Shown here: piece by piece, positions 23,390-34,600 of the stretch
How positions within the stretch are numbered: position 1 is the first letter of the stretch
Layout: each line of letters opens with the position of its first letter
Assembly: GCA_946406115.1 (NCBI GenBank)
Contig: OX291552.1
Coordinates: 620,001 to 684,000, forward strand
Length of the DNA stretch: 64,000 nt
Direction: 5' to 3'
From: Apoda limacodes
Taxonomy: Eukaryota > Arthropoda > Insecta > Lepidoptera > Limacodidae
Translations under genes and position numbers: made by a program
The notes under the pieces: model-generated
The model's database searches: none
Told to the model about the DNA's origin: nothing
Seen by the model: only the letters and a program-made list of their open reading frames with translations

Positions 23390-24575
23390 ATTAACAATAC
23401 GATATAAACATACCAACAATGATTATTCCTACAACCATGATATACGTTGGTATAAATTTATTATCCTGTTCATAGTTCTTCTGTCTTCCATATCCTGATC
23501 TGACACTGTTGTGTCATGTCACGACCTCAAATTCATCCTCTGAATATCATCCAATAAATCATCCTCAGAAGCACTATCAGAGTCTACTGGAGTGTGATCA
23601 TCATCTTCTACTAAAACGCACTCAATATCGGAGGACCTTAGACACCGGAACAATTACATTATTCCTTATATTCACCTCCAACTGAAAAGAAACAAGTTAG
23701 TAAACAATCACAAAATAAAAAGAAAATTATTTTAAAATAACAAAAAATTATGAAATTTACAAATAATTTGTCGCAGTGACGTACAACACGGTTATATTAA
23801 ACAAAGGGCAACACTTACCGATGTGATACGGCCGCATGTCGCGCTGATATAGCTCTTAGCGACAACTGAACTAGCTCAGATCCACAAAGCACTAACTTCT
23901 TATGTTAAAAAGATATTGACAATAATCGCGAGCGCACAAATTCGATAGTATTGTGATGTAAAATGATTCATTTTACAATCTCTATGTTTGACAGTCTGGT
24001 GCTGTCTTCTGTCTCTTAGCTTTGAAACAAAAAAATAATAAAAGTATTATATACAATCTTTAATATTATATTTTTAAATTATACTCACTTAAGGCTGCGC
24101 CCTACTCGAATGTGCAGAATTCTGCTCGTTTTTAAAATCGATTCCACTGTCCTATCGCAAGTTTCATACTGGAAAAAAATAACATGACATTCTACATTCT
24201 TTATCTAGCAAATTACTGTATTTGTTTTAAGATATCTGTTAACACAGCGCTTTAAAAAAATAACGGCCGCACCTCTCGTTTCTCTATTTTTAATTCATAA
24301 CTCCCTATCAACCAGTAGCGGGAATATATTTTAATAAAATATTAAGTAACTATAAAGCTAGAAAATTACTGTAATAGAATTTTTATATCTTATGTGATAT
24401 AACTGTTATTAATTATTTTCCACTTTTTACGCTAAGTTGTACGCCTATCTATACTAAATTTAAGCCACTAAAAAATAAGCTCTATTTGAGAATAACATTG
24501 TCGATTTTAGCTTAACGCTCATACAGCAAATGTATATGCGCGTCTGGGGCACTCTTAATTAACAGTTTCCTATAA
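23390..24575 (-). mobile_element. Possible piggyBac-like element, 5' half
   Basis: TTAA occurs at both limits (about 23391 and about 24567). The minus strand from the right begins GAGTGCCCCAGACGCGCATA, then the ~470-bp segment repeated at 3400-3862, and later an acidic coding stretch ECVLVEDDDHTPVDSD followed by SASEDDLLDD (about 23640-23550), the kind of N-terminus piggyBac transposases have. No transposase core is present. Assignment rests on TTAA and the acidic start only; it could be another element type. Confidence 0.4.
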
Positions 24576-24584
24576 TCGAACTGA

Positions 24585-24690
24585 TGGCCGTTGGGACAGA
24601 AAGCTACAGGAGTGGCAACCTTGCACCGAAAGGCACAATATAGGTACTCCTACTAGGTGGACTGACGGTTTTATGAAGGTGTAAAACTCT
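24585..24690 (+). pseudogene. RTE-type LINE, C-terminal RT scrap
   Basis: Encodes GRWDRKLQEWQPCTERHNIG then TPTRWTDGF, matching the conserved RTE C-terminal motif GRW...LEWRP...GRPPTRWTDD. Too short to place further. Confidence 0.7.
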
Positions 24691-25059
24691 CCCGCTGTTT
24701 TGATTACGTTATAGTTAACTAAGTTACACAAAACACATGGAATTAAACACGGGAAGGTAAAGAAAGAAAATTTCTCGCCATTGAAGTTGTGTCCCCGAAG
24801 ATTACCCGAGTTCAGAGAACTCTAGGTAAAGTTTTGATCCTGGGTGTTGGAGATTTACCTGATTTCTTGAGAACTCGAGGTAAAATTGTAATTTACGATA
24901 GTCCTTTCACTTTGTTCATTTAACGTACACTTCCGCACTTCTTACGATAATATACACTTCCTACCATTATTTTTGTTTTGTCCTACACATGTGTAATGGG
25001 AGCTGTGTGTGTGTAAGATTTATATCTATAAAATATATATATAAAGTATATTTATTTAT
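24691..25059. other. Unassigned intronic sequence
   Basis: No feature recognised; it ends in a TATATATA-rich tract that borders the next repeat. Confidence 0.3.
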
Positions 25060-25475
25060 TTATCTATACTAATATTATAAAGAGGAAAGATTTGATTGTT
25101 TGTTTTTTTTTCTATAATTGAGGAGTTTTCTATAATAGGTAAGAACCTATGCTGATAACGAAATACCCCTTTTTAAACCCGTTAAGGGATGAATTTCAAT
25201 AAAATACGAAACACGTCTTCCATCAATTCTGTTAAAAAACGTTTATACAAAATTTGAAGTAGATTGGACCACGGAGTCAGGTTGTTCCATGCAAACTTTT
25301 CCCCCCTTTTTCACCCCCTTAGGGGTAGAATTCCGAAAAATCCTTTCTTATCGAATGCCTACGTCATACAAAGAACACACCCTCCAAGTTTCAGGTCTCT
25401 ACGATCAGCGGTTTAGGCTGTGCGTTGATCCATCAGTCATTCAGGACAAAGCCTTTTATATGTATAGATGTATTC
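25060..25475 (+). repeat. Dispersed repeat family, copy 1 (starts CTATACTAATATTATAAAG)
   Basis: Contains CTCCAAGTTTCAGGTCTCTA and GGCTGTGCGTTGATCCATCA. Reverse-orientation copies lie at 30478-30870 and 34425-34600. Edges are AT microsatellites. It is non-coding, of a kind abundant in Lepidoptera; I do not assign a superfamily. Confidence 0.8.
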
Positions 25476-25574
25476 ATCAAGTTTGTAATAGCTTTTTTTC
25501 ATTAAACAATCTTTGACATATATTATATTACATATATTACTTATATACCTTCTGAAGACACTTTGGAACTACCA

Positions 25575-26010
25575 TTTTATCCTTATTCTTTGTATTAAGA
25601 CCGTGTAGGTTACTGTTTGGTACTTGTGCTGCTGTAGAGGAAGTTGGACCGCAAACGTGTGTGTATTGTCGCGGTAGGGACCACACAGACACCAAGTGTC
25701 CCAAATTTGTGAGTCTCATCATTGTGCACACGCGACGTTGGTGTAATAGGTGTCTGGGTGTGGACCACGGCGTCCCTTAGTGTCCTTCCTCGGGGACTGC
25801 GTGTGGCGACTGTGGTGGTTCCCACCGCCCACGCATTTGCCTCCCGTCGTTATTGGTACAGGCCACGGACGGTTCAGTACGGTTGTCCTCCCCCCTCTGG
25901 TGAAAGGGGAGTTGTTAAGGAGAACCCCCCTGAATGGGAGCTTAGATGCGATTTCCAGGGGCTTCGCCCGGGCACAGGCCTCCGTGCCTTGCACGGCCGG
26001 GGGAGCATCT
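25575..26010 (+). pseudogene. BEL/Pao gag C-terminus with zinc knuckles
   Basis: About 25650-25830 encodes TCVYCRGRDHTDTKCPKF, then RRWCNRCLGVDHGV and CGDCGGSHRPRIC. Spacing of Cys/His in three knuckles follows the BEL/Pao gag pattern (CxYC...H...C, CxxCL...H...C, CxxC...H). One in-frame stop falls between the second and third knuckle. GC-rich compared with surroundings. Antisense open frames here are shadows. Confidence 0.7.
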
Positions 26011-26609
26011 TCTTCCCCTCGGATTACCAACAGGGTAATATACGAAGAAAAAACCCAACTCCTGTGAGAAGGTGGTTCTAGAAGGGAATCCACCCCGGAT
26101 GGCAGTTCTGGTGCGATTCACCGCCATGCAGGGTATGAGGTTCTGACCCTGTCACGGCCGGGGGAACTACGACATAAACGTCTTGCGGCGAGCGGTCGCC
26201 GGCGCGTCGAACCAGTCGTAGAAACATATGGAGCTGAGCGCACGCGTTTCGCGACTCATACAATTTCCATACAATATTACGGAGTGTCAACGGGCCCGGT
26301 GTTAAAGTTTTGACTGTATACCATACGGACTGCAGTGTAGTAGTTCGTCCTTGGGGACACGAGATGTTGGCAGTAATTGTGAACTGTGAGTGGCCAGTGC
26401 ATACTACATCTCCCGTCCCGGCGCGTCACCCACACGACCGTATGAGACCGGATTCCCGCGGTTACGGCTGGCGGCAGTTGATCGGTGGCATATGAAACCA
26501 CATTCTAATTCAATTTATCTTTTTCCCTCCCTTGATTGTTATTCACTAGAATAAGAAATCCCTCTCTTTCGCTAGCCCCCTACTGACGATAGGTTAGACG
26601 GACGGACAC
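26011..26609. other. GC-rich unassigned stretch after the gag knuckles
   Basis: Several overlapping open frames on both strands reflect high GC. None has a domain I recognise. It may be further sequence of the preceding BEL element. Confidence 0.3.
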
Positions 26610-27020
26610 TCACCGTTTAATCCGACGCCACGCAGCAAAGGCGCAAAGGTGAGTGAGCTACAGTCACTATTTTTAGCAAATAAGTGACATTTTTGCGAAC
26701 ATATATTATACAAGCGAAGATATACTGGCAAGGAACAGTTAAAATATCAATTTCCCTAAACAGTTCCCTAAGAAAAATTCGAGGTCCTAATTTATAGATT
26801 ATCCATACTGCTCTCTTTTGCAAAATTAAGACTGTATCAATATCCCAGCCTCACCCCAAAGTAAAATGCCATATTAAATGACGGGATGGAAATAGCTAAA
26901 GTAGACCAAACGGGCAGTGTTAACAGCTGTAAACTTCCTAACTTTTGTAACTACATAAGCAGCTGAACTAAGTTTCCCAGCAAGAACTGAGATGTGAGGG
27001 TTCCACTGCAGCCTATTGTC
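26610..27020 (-). pseudogene. Jockey-like LINE, C-terminal RT region
   Basis: Minus strand: LDNRLQWNPHISVLAGKLS, KVRKFTAVNTARLVYFSYFH, YGILLWG, then QKRAVWIIYKLGPR, FREIDILTVPCQYIFACI. Same family as 15650-16060. Truncated at both ends by deletion, with one frame break near 26870. Confidence 0.85.
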
Positions 27021-27159
27021 TAATTTATTTATTTATTTGTAATTTTTTATATTATATAGACATTACAGTTTTCCAATTCGTCCATACAAAACCTTATAAC
27101 TACAAAACACACACTAAATACAATAAAAAATAGGGAAACCCAAAAAGAAAGCACATTTA

Positions 27160-27575
27160 AAAAAAATCGGAATCGCGCACGAAGGGTCTCGTACCATTAT
27201 CTATAAAAAGGAAAACAAATCACGTTTGTTGTATGAGAGTTCCCCTTGTATGTTTGTTTTATTTTAATTTAACTTTTTATTTTAAAATAAAATATATATA
27301 TAACTCAATATTCTGTGAATATTTCAAACGTTGTTGCCATTATCAATATCGAGCAAAAAAATCACGTTTGTTGTTTGGGAGCCCCTTAAATATTGATTTT
27401 ATTCTGTTTTTTAGTATTCTTTATTAAAGCGGCAACAGAAATACATCTTCTGGTAAAATTTCAAGTTTCTAACTGTCACGGTACACGGAGATAGAGCCTG
27501 GTGACAGGCGGACGGATGGACGGACGGACAGCGGAGTCTCAGTAATAGGGGCCCATTTTTACCCTTTGGGTACCC
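27160..27575 (+). repeat. Dispersed repeat with GGACGGACAGCGGAGTC tail
   Basis: Two blocks each begin with AATCACGTTTGTTGT and lead to GAGATAGAGCCTGGTGACAG, GGACGGACGGACAGCGGAGT and TTACCCTTTGGGTACCCTAA. This 3' module is frequent in lepidopteran genomes. Non-coding. Confidence 0.65.
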
Positions 27576-27639
27576 TAAATAAATCAAATAAAAAATCGAT
27601 AAAAAAATTACAACAAACAGTAAGTAAATACTTAATATC

Positions 27640-28120
27640 TAATGAAAAGGCCATTGATTAATTATAATTTTTTGAAATTCATCAAGAGAACAGGTAAATA
27701 AGTCGAGTCCAGGATTTTGACTGACAATACTATTGAGTAGGCGCAGTGCTCGAGGAACTGGTGCCTGCCATCCCAGTGCGGTCCTACTCTTGGTGTCTGC
27801 GAACAGTCTGTGGCGATACGTGACGGGCTCGCAAGTAGTTGTCAGGCACATGCAGACAGATTAACGACAAAATCCGCTCGTTTGTCTTGTGCCCTCTAAA
27901 TACATGGAACACGTACACTAGAATCGCCACCTGACGACGCACCTCAACCGAGTTATATCCGACCATTCCCAAAAGAAACATACTTGGGTATATATAAGGA
28001 TACCCTGCATAATAACCATACTGCTTCCAATACAGTCACCTAACAAACTTTTTTTGGATTTTATCCACCATAAGTACATATTTATACAATAGTTACCGTT
28101 GCCGCGAGGTAAGGCCCTGA
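27640..28120 (-). pseudogene. Non-LTR retrotransposon, extreme C-terminus
   Basis: Minus strand 27981-27784 gives GMVGYNSVEVRRQVAILVYV and FRGHKTNERILSL; after a +1 shift 27851-27639 gives ADTKSRTALGWQAPVPRALR, LLNSIV and DLFTCSLDEFQKII. The APVPRALxLLN...D(I/L)F pattern closes many Jockey/I-group LINE proteins. Clade not assigned. Confidence 0.7.
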
Positions 28121-28370
28121 TTTTACCAGCTTTTCACCTGATAAGGAACTAGGGGGTGAAAAAGAGGTGATATTTGTAGTTCAGAAAAGTTTTATAATAC
28201 TGGAATATTTTATGTTCTCATAATTATTACGCTAAAGTTTGACATTCTTTGGCGCCAGAACAATAAATTGTTAGAAAGAGATAACTACCTAATTATTTTC
28301 GGCTTATGTTTAACTTATCACGAGATATAGTAAAATATAACGTCAAAAAAAAACTTTTTACTGCCAAAAA

Positions 28371-28700
28371 TAGTAAATGATCACCAAAAATTAAACGCCA
28401 TTTTAATGTAAAAATATATACAAAAATTTAACATCTAGCTATTCTTTTAAAGCAAATATTACCAAATTAATCATTGTTAACCTAAATATAGTAAATGACC
28501 AACAATTTTTTTACTATATTTTAATTTAAAATGTCATTCAAATATTAAACATCTCGCTTTCCTATAAAAGTTAATTACTCTAGATAAATCATTGTTTACC
28601 CAAACATAGTAAATTAACTCCAAAAGTTTGACCCTATTACTATTGTAAAATTTTCACTAAAATCAGACCTTTAAAGTCTTTATTAATTAACCACAAAGAA
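28371..28700. repeat. 118-bp tandem repeat (2.6-2.8 units) of a non-autonomous element
   Basis: TAGTAAAT starts each unit at 28371, 28489 and 28607. The motif TAGTAAATGATCACCAAA recurs in inverted orientation at about 29296-29314, so the two sides may be subterminal parts of one element with the RTE fragment (28725-29070) in its middle. Confidence 0.75.
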
Positions 28701-28724
28701 AAAACATTATTTTTATTCAATTAA

Positions 28725-29070
28725 TTGTTCATCATCATAAATGTTGGTCCACTGCTGGCCATAAGCTTCCTCTATGGCGCGCCATTTCTCCCGGTTCTCT
28801 GCCTTCCGCATTCAGCCACAACCACCCACCCTGTTAGAGGGCTTCCCACGCTTAGCCTTCGCATACGTGGTCTCCACTCTAGGATTGTGCCCTCCGACAT
28901 ACATGGGCAGCTTACTGCCACTTCAGCTTGCTAATTATGCGAGCTATGTCGGTAACATTAGTTCTCTACCGGATGTCCTTATTTCGGATCCGATCCCTCA
29001 GACACACCTCGAGCGTAGCTCGCTCCATTGCGCGCTGTGCGACTTTAACGAGTTTTGATAGGTAAGTCAA
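28725..29070 (-). pseudogene. RTE-type LINE, C-terminal RT region
   Basis: Minus strand shows VAQRAMERATLEV-like, RDRIRNKDIR, RVTDIA and KWQ-type motifs, and on the plus strand the well-known string CCACTTCAGCTTGCTAATTA. The plus-strand beginning TCATCATCATAAATGTTGGT corresponds to the RTE end QQWT. Frameshifts throughout. Confidence 0.75.
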
Positions 29071-29577
29071 ACTTCCATACATTTTTGTATCAAATTCCAG
29101 AGTCCGGATAGCTCGAGACTGTTTCCAGTAAGGTTCCGGATCGGGCGGCTGCGGTTTCCGGGAGTCGAGAGTAAAGGCTTGTAAGACTTAATTTGGCGTC
29201 AATCTACTTTATTTGGTAACATGCCAACATTTTATGGCAATCATGTTGTATTATTTAGGTAGTAATAGCGCAATAATTTGCTCACTAATATTTGGTGATC
29301 ATTTACTACATTTGGTCCTAGAATACAATTTAAAGTGCAATCATGACTTTAAAAGCTAGAACCAATGTAATTTTTGACTTTTTTTTTGATACATGTTTCG
29401 GTTTTTTGGTATTGAGTATATTTTTTGGAACTTAGGGTGTCAAAGTATTTTTTGGTGGTCAATATAATTAATCCCATTATTTTCTTACTTGAAATCATTT
29501 CATTTTGATTGATGTGTATTTAGTAAGCCGGTGTATTTCATTGTATCGTGACGTAATAGTGCAAAATTGTGTTAAAA

Positions 29578-29703
29578 TGTCAAGACAAGTCTATAGTGCG
29601 ACTGAGTACATGGATATGATCATGTGTTATGGTGAAACGCAGGCATATGGTCGTAGACCATCGGATACAATTCGCACAAGAACGGACGTCAAGAGTTCGT
29701 AAC
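29578..29703 (+). pseudogene. Short DUF4817-like helix-turn-helix frame, truncated
   Basis: MSRQVYSATEYMDMIMCYGE begins a 41-residue frame ending in a stop. The Y-S-x-x-E-Y-x-D-M-x-x-x-Y-G-E pattern resembles the N-terminal domain called DUF4817, seen in arthropod transposon-derived proteins. The central part of that domain seems deleted between GRR and PSDTIRTRTD. Function not assignable; likely a remnant. Confidence 0.45.
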
Positions 29704-30477
29704 TCAGTGCGTCGCCGATGTCAGTTAATGTGTAAACAAATGAACGGACTTCATGTTGAACATCTTTAATTTTTTTCCTTAATTTGTCTTTAATTATTTT
29801 TCAATTATTAGTTAACCAAGTAGGTAGGTGCTACATAGGTAATTGTTTTTCAAAAGTGTTGACATGGACTAAATAAAAGTGTTTTTTTTTTAAATTTAAG
29901 TTTTTAACGTTTGCGTGTTATTAATACCTAACGTAAATAACAAAATGACGAACCTATAGGTTTTACTTAACGTTATGTATAAATTTGTGATTTGTTAATA
30001 TGTATGTGCTCTCTACACTGTGTGGGATTGGAAGGTATCAGTTGTAAACTGAAAAAGCACAGTTGCCGCTCCTCTTGGTAAGTCAAAAACCTAGTTATTG
30101 ATATGTATACCTACAACAATACTCTATAATAGGATGCGCTTATTAATAATAAAGGTTTTGTATTTTTATTTTTATTTAATAGGATAAATACAGAAGAAAT
30201 ATTTTTAACATACTCCTAAATACATACTTTAACCTTGGTACTCGTTTGAGGCAGTCAGTGATACCCAGGTTGTACATGTATTTCTTAAAGCGTTTTAGCT
30301 GTATAAAGCTTTACAGCAAAATTGTGACATAAACCTATCATATAAATGTTTACTCTGCCACTTTGTATAACGCCTATAGCACTGTTGTAAATAGGCACTC
30401 AAAATAGTTGTTATCGAGCTATTACGTTGTATACAAGGCTTTCATGATACCGTTATGAAGCGAAGCCATACTATTAT
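29704..30477. other. Unassigned intronic sequence
   Basis: AT-rich with poly-T tracts. Nothing supported. Confidence 0.3.
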
Positions 30478-30870
30478 GGCTCCTAATTCTATACATATAA
30501 AATGCTTTGTCCTGAATGACTGATGGATCAACGCACAGCCTAAACCGCTGATCGTAGAGACCTGAAACTTGGAGGGTGTGTTCTTTGTATGACGTAGGCA
30601 TTCGATAAGAAAGGATTTTTCGGAATTCTACCCCTAAGGGGGTGAAAAAGGGAGGAAAAGTTTGTATGGAACAACGTAATTCCGTGGTCCAATCAACTTA
30701 AAATTTTGTATACACCTTTTTTAACAGAATTGATGGAAGACGTGTTTCGTATTTTATTGAAATTCATCCCTTAACGGGGTTTAAAAGGGGTAGAAAGTTC
30801 TTTGGCGGTTATTCGCTTCGAAGTTGATATCAATACTCCGTAGTGGTTTTGATTTAAATAACATTTTATT
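30478..30870 (-). repeat. Dispersed repeat family, copy 2
   Basis: Reverse complement of 25060-25475, sharing GTGTGTTCTTTGTATGACGT and TTCGATAAGAAAGGATTTTT. AT-rich edges. Copy 3 is at 34425. Confidence 0.8.
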
Positions 30871-31179
30871 TTGACACATGTTTGAAAACTCAATCCGATA
30901 TTATTCAAAAAAGGTTGAACAAAATGTTATAAACATAACACTCTTTTAAATTGGAATGTCTCTAAAGTCACCGTACCATAGTTGGTTAGTTGGACTTATG
31001 TTTTCCGCACTTAGCCTCATGATAGGGCCATTGTACGTAGGTTACCGGTTCGTTCCATTGGTTGCTCATACCATCCCAGCTCCGTCCAGAAATCAAGGAG
31101 GAAGAAGAAGAAGAAAAGAAGAAAAATATTTATTTGAAAACAATAGCAGCTATTAGATAGAGTAAGACATTGTAACATA

Positions 31180-34100
31180 AACAAAAAAAATATAATAAAA
31201 AATAATCTACATTGCGCTACTAATTTTCAAAAAAGACTCCCTCTCAGTATAAAAACTGTGTCCAGGGCCACAGAACTGATTTTCAGTAGGAGCCTTCTGA
31301 ATTGGCGTCGAACCACCAAACGGAACACGTACTACAATAAAACATTAAAAGTTTGTGGATTCTTAAGGAGCCGTGTCCGTTGGTTGCTCACGCTTTTGCA
31401 AAGTAGATCCACGTGAAAAGGTGTCTCCTCGGCTCCCATGCAGCCCCTGCATAGAGGACTGTCGATAATCCGATATTGAAAAAGTGTTTGTTCAGCGGGC
31501 AGTGACCTGTTATTATGCCAACTATGTAGTGTAGGTTTTTCCTACTTAGTTGTAACAGCTTGTGTGACGGACTAGCGTCCAAGGATGTAGAAACATTCTT
31601 GATTTGTCTGCAGTCCGTTTGTTCTGACCACTGTTTGTTGTGTAGTTGTAAGGTTCTGTCACGTAACCACGTTTTGAGTTGTGTAAAAGGCTGTTGTTTT
31701 TGCGCTAATCTTTATATATAAATTGGATAAGTCAGTGGAAAACCATATATTACACATACACGAACAAACATACTACTCACTACACCACAAATGTACACAT
31801 AAATTAATCTGACGCCAAAATTGGGTAAGTCCTTGTAATTTTCCTGAGGGCATACGTACGACATAGTTTTAGTGAACACAAGGTGAAGGGGTCTCAGATT
31901 AAGAATGACCTCTAGTGCTGTCGTAGGGGTCGTTTTCATACCGCCTGTTGTCGCCAAGCAGGCAAGGCGTTGCAGGCTTTGTAGTTTGTTTTTGACTGTT
32001 CTTAACTGAGTTCGGGGCCACCAAACTACTGCACCGTACGTTAACATGGGTCGTATTATCGCTGTATAAAGCCATAGCGTTATGTTCTGCATTACTAGAA
32101 GGTTGTACATGCCTTGGTTATTTTTGTGCTAAGATGCTTACTCCATTTCAGCTTGTGGTCTAAAATTACCCCAAGGTATATACCCTTCGCTCGAAAGGGT
32201 AAGCTCAATGTCAAATAGTTTTGGCATGGTAGTCATTTGAATTTTCCTTTTGTTTGTAAAAAGGACCAATTCCGTCTTGTTGGGGTTTACCGTCAGCTCA
32301 TGGTGGTTACACCATTCTTCCATGACTCTGAGGGCTAGTTGCATTCGAGTGCCGATAATGTTTTACGAGTTGCCTTTGATCAGAATGGTGATGTCTTCTG
32401 CGTAACCAACTGTGTAGTAGCATCTGACGTTAAGACGTTTCAACAGGTCGTCCACCACAATGATTCACTCCACAGCAGTGGAGAGAGCACTCCTCCTTGT
32501 GGGCAGCCTTTGGCTACAATGCCTCTTGTAGTGGTGTTAACTGTGAATTGTACTCTTCTTAGCTTCAGAAATTTATCAATCCACCCACTGATGGTTTTAT
32601 CAACTCCAAATCTACTAGGGGAGCGACTGATGCTGTTGAATTTCGTTTTGTCGAACGCTCCTTCTATGTCAATGAAAGCGCCTAGTGTCATTAACTTATC
32701 AGAGTGGACAGTTTCTATAGCTCCTACTACACTGATTCTGTTGATCTGCCCTTTCTATAAGCATGTTGTTGGCGGTGCAATGGTATGCGTGTTAGTGCAC
32801 CTTCCCTTATATGTCTATCGGTTAGCCTCTCTAAAGTCTTCAGCATGAAGGAGGTCAGACTAATTGGCCTGTAAGATTTCGCCTGTGTGTAGTCAGATTT
32901 ACCTGGTTTTGGTAAGAATATAACCTTGACTTCTCTCCACTGGCGAGGTATGTAGTTGTGAGCTATGGAAGCTCTATATATATCAACTAGATGTGGTACA
33001 AGTGTTGTTTGTCCCCATTTCAAAAGTGCTGGTAATATGATGTCCAGGCCAGCAGATTTGAAGGGTTGGAAGCTTTCAATTGCCCACCCAACTCGGTCTG
33101 CAGTGACCATGGATTCGGCTATATACCAACCCTGTGGGAGTTGGTTCTTTGTGTTCTATATTTTCCCAGTTTGGGTTGTCAGTGACTACACATCCTGGAA
33201 AGTGTGTTTTGATAAGCACCTCGCTTATCTCGCTATCAGAGGTCGCATATGTACCATCCTGTTTTTTATTGATCCCAGAGTTCTGTTATTATCCTGTGAT
33301 AATATCTTTTTCACTCTAGCTGCTTCATTGGTGGAATTGATGTTGTCACAGAACCGCCGCCAGGATTCGCCTTTGCGATATCTTATGCGTTTCTTGTAGT
33401 GATACTGGGCTTGTTTGTATCGTTCCCAGTCTTCTTCAGCTCTAGTGTTTTTGGCTCGATTAAAGAGTCTTTACAGATTGAGTTTAAGTCCCTCTAGTTC
33501 TGGCCCTCACCAGTGAGACTTTCCCCCTGTGATTGGTGTTATAGGGGTGCAGGCCTGCTGGTAGCTGTGTTGGATACACTTGGTTATTGTGTTTATATTG
33601 TGTTCTATGTTGTCAGTGCTGTTGATCATGTCTTTAAAGGTGATTATATCTACCTCATGTTGAAGAAGGGTCATGTACCTCGCAACGTCCGTCTTAAGAG
33701 GGTTACGTTTTGGTTGCTCCGAGCCATTGTTGATTATAGATAGGTTAAGAATATATACTCTGTTAAAGACTCACCTCTTTGGTTCGGTGTTGGACTCCCC
33801 CATAGAGGGTGGTGGGCATTTGCATTAGCTGATATTATAATTTCCCAGCCGTCGTTCTCGCAGTGTTGCACTAGTTAAGTCAGCTCCTTAGACGGTATTA
33901 CCTCATCTCCGGGCATGTAGACCGAGGCGTGCACTAGCGGTTGTTTATGCATTCCCGTGTCAAGCCTTACAGCTGTAAGATCTCTGGAACACAAATTGGT
34001 TAGTAGCAAGGCCGGTATTGATCTGGGTATGTATATGCATGTTCTCGGTTGACTAACTGAGAATTTGTTACCCCCGGTGTTGGTAAGACCGTATATGTTA

Positions 34101-34261
34101 TTTCCTCTAATCCACGGCTCCTGGATTAGGGCTATGGTCTTCTGGTCTACCTCCAGCAGTCTGCGCAGGGTAGCCGCTGCAATTTGCTTATGCTGGAGGT
34201 TGGTTTGGATCACGCTAATCTGATAGGGACCTGAGAATTTTGCTATCCAGCGACTCCCCAT
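31180..34261 (-). pseudogene. LOA/R1-group non-LTR retrotransposon, degenerate but long
   Basis: Read leftward: endonuclease start (34261-33875) with QTNLQHKQIAAATLRRLL, ALIQEPWIRG and YMPGD; a decayed stretch; RT fingers (33110-32727) with SAGLDIILPALLKWG, SYRPISLTSFMLKTLERL; palm (32691-32440) with AFIDIEGAFDKT and GCPQGGVLSPLLW; catalytic box altered to YAED (about 32395); thumb with WCNHHELTVNPNKTELVLFT and YGAVVWWPRTQ; C-terminal TGHCPLNKHFF and CRGCMGAEETPFHV (about 31500-31420), a zinc-like tail of this group. The RNase H expected near 31600-31750 is largely missing. Several frameshifts. Confidence 0.85.
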
Positions 34262-34424
34262 TTACCAGCGTATACAGCACAAGTGCGTACACCTCTGCAC
34301 GGGGTTGGGTTCACCGTACCATATTAGTACCTTATTTGAAGGTTTCTAAACTTAAAGCGGTTATGCACTTTTTAGGTGTTTGATTTTTTGTTTATAATAA
34401 TACTTATAGTTTTCTTTTTCTACC

Positions 34425-34600
34425 TATATATATAAAATAATTTGTCCTGAAAGACTAAATGACAGTTTAACGCACAGCCTTAACCGCTGATTGTAGAGAC
34501 CTGAAACTTGGAGGGTGTGTTATTGGTGTGACGTAGGCACCCGATAAGAAAGGATTTTCCGAAAGGAGTCGGACTCGCACAATAGGGGAAAACCAATTGT
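34425..34600 (-). repeat. Dispersed repeat family, copy 3 (short)
   Basis: TAGAGACCTGAAACTTGGAG and the GACGTAGGCA...CGATAAGAAAGGATTTTCCG block match copies 1 and 2. Truncated at its inner end. Confidence 0.8.

Noticed and set aside
25719..26290. Overlapping antisense and sense frames of 60-124 residues
   Set aside because: GC-rich shadows of the BEL gag knuckle region; no domain and no consistent frame.
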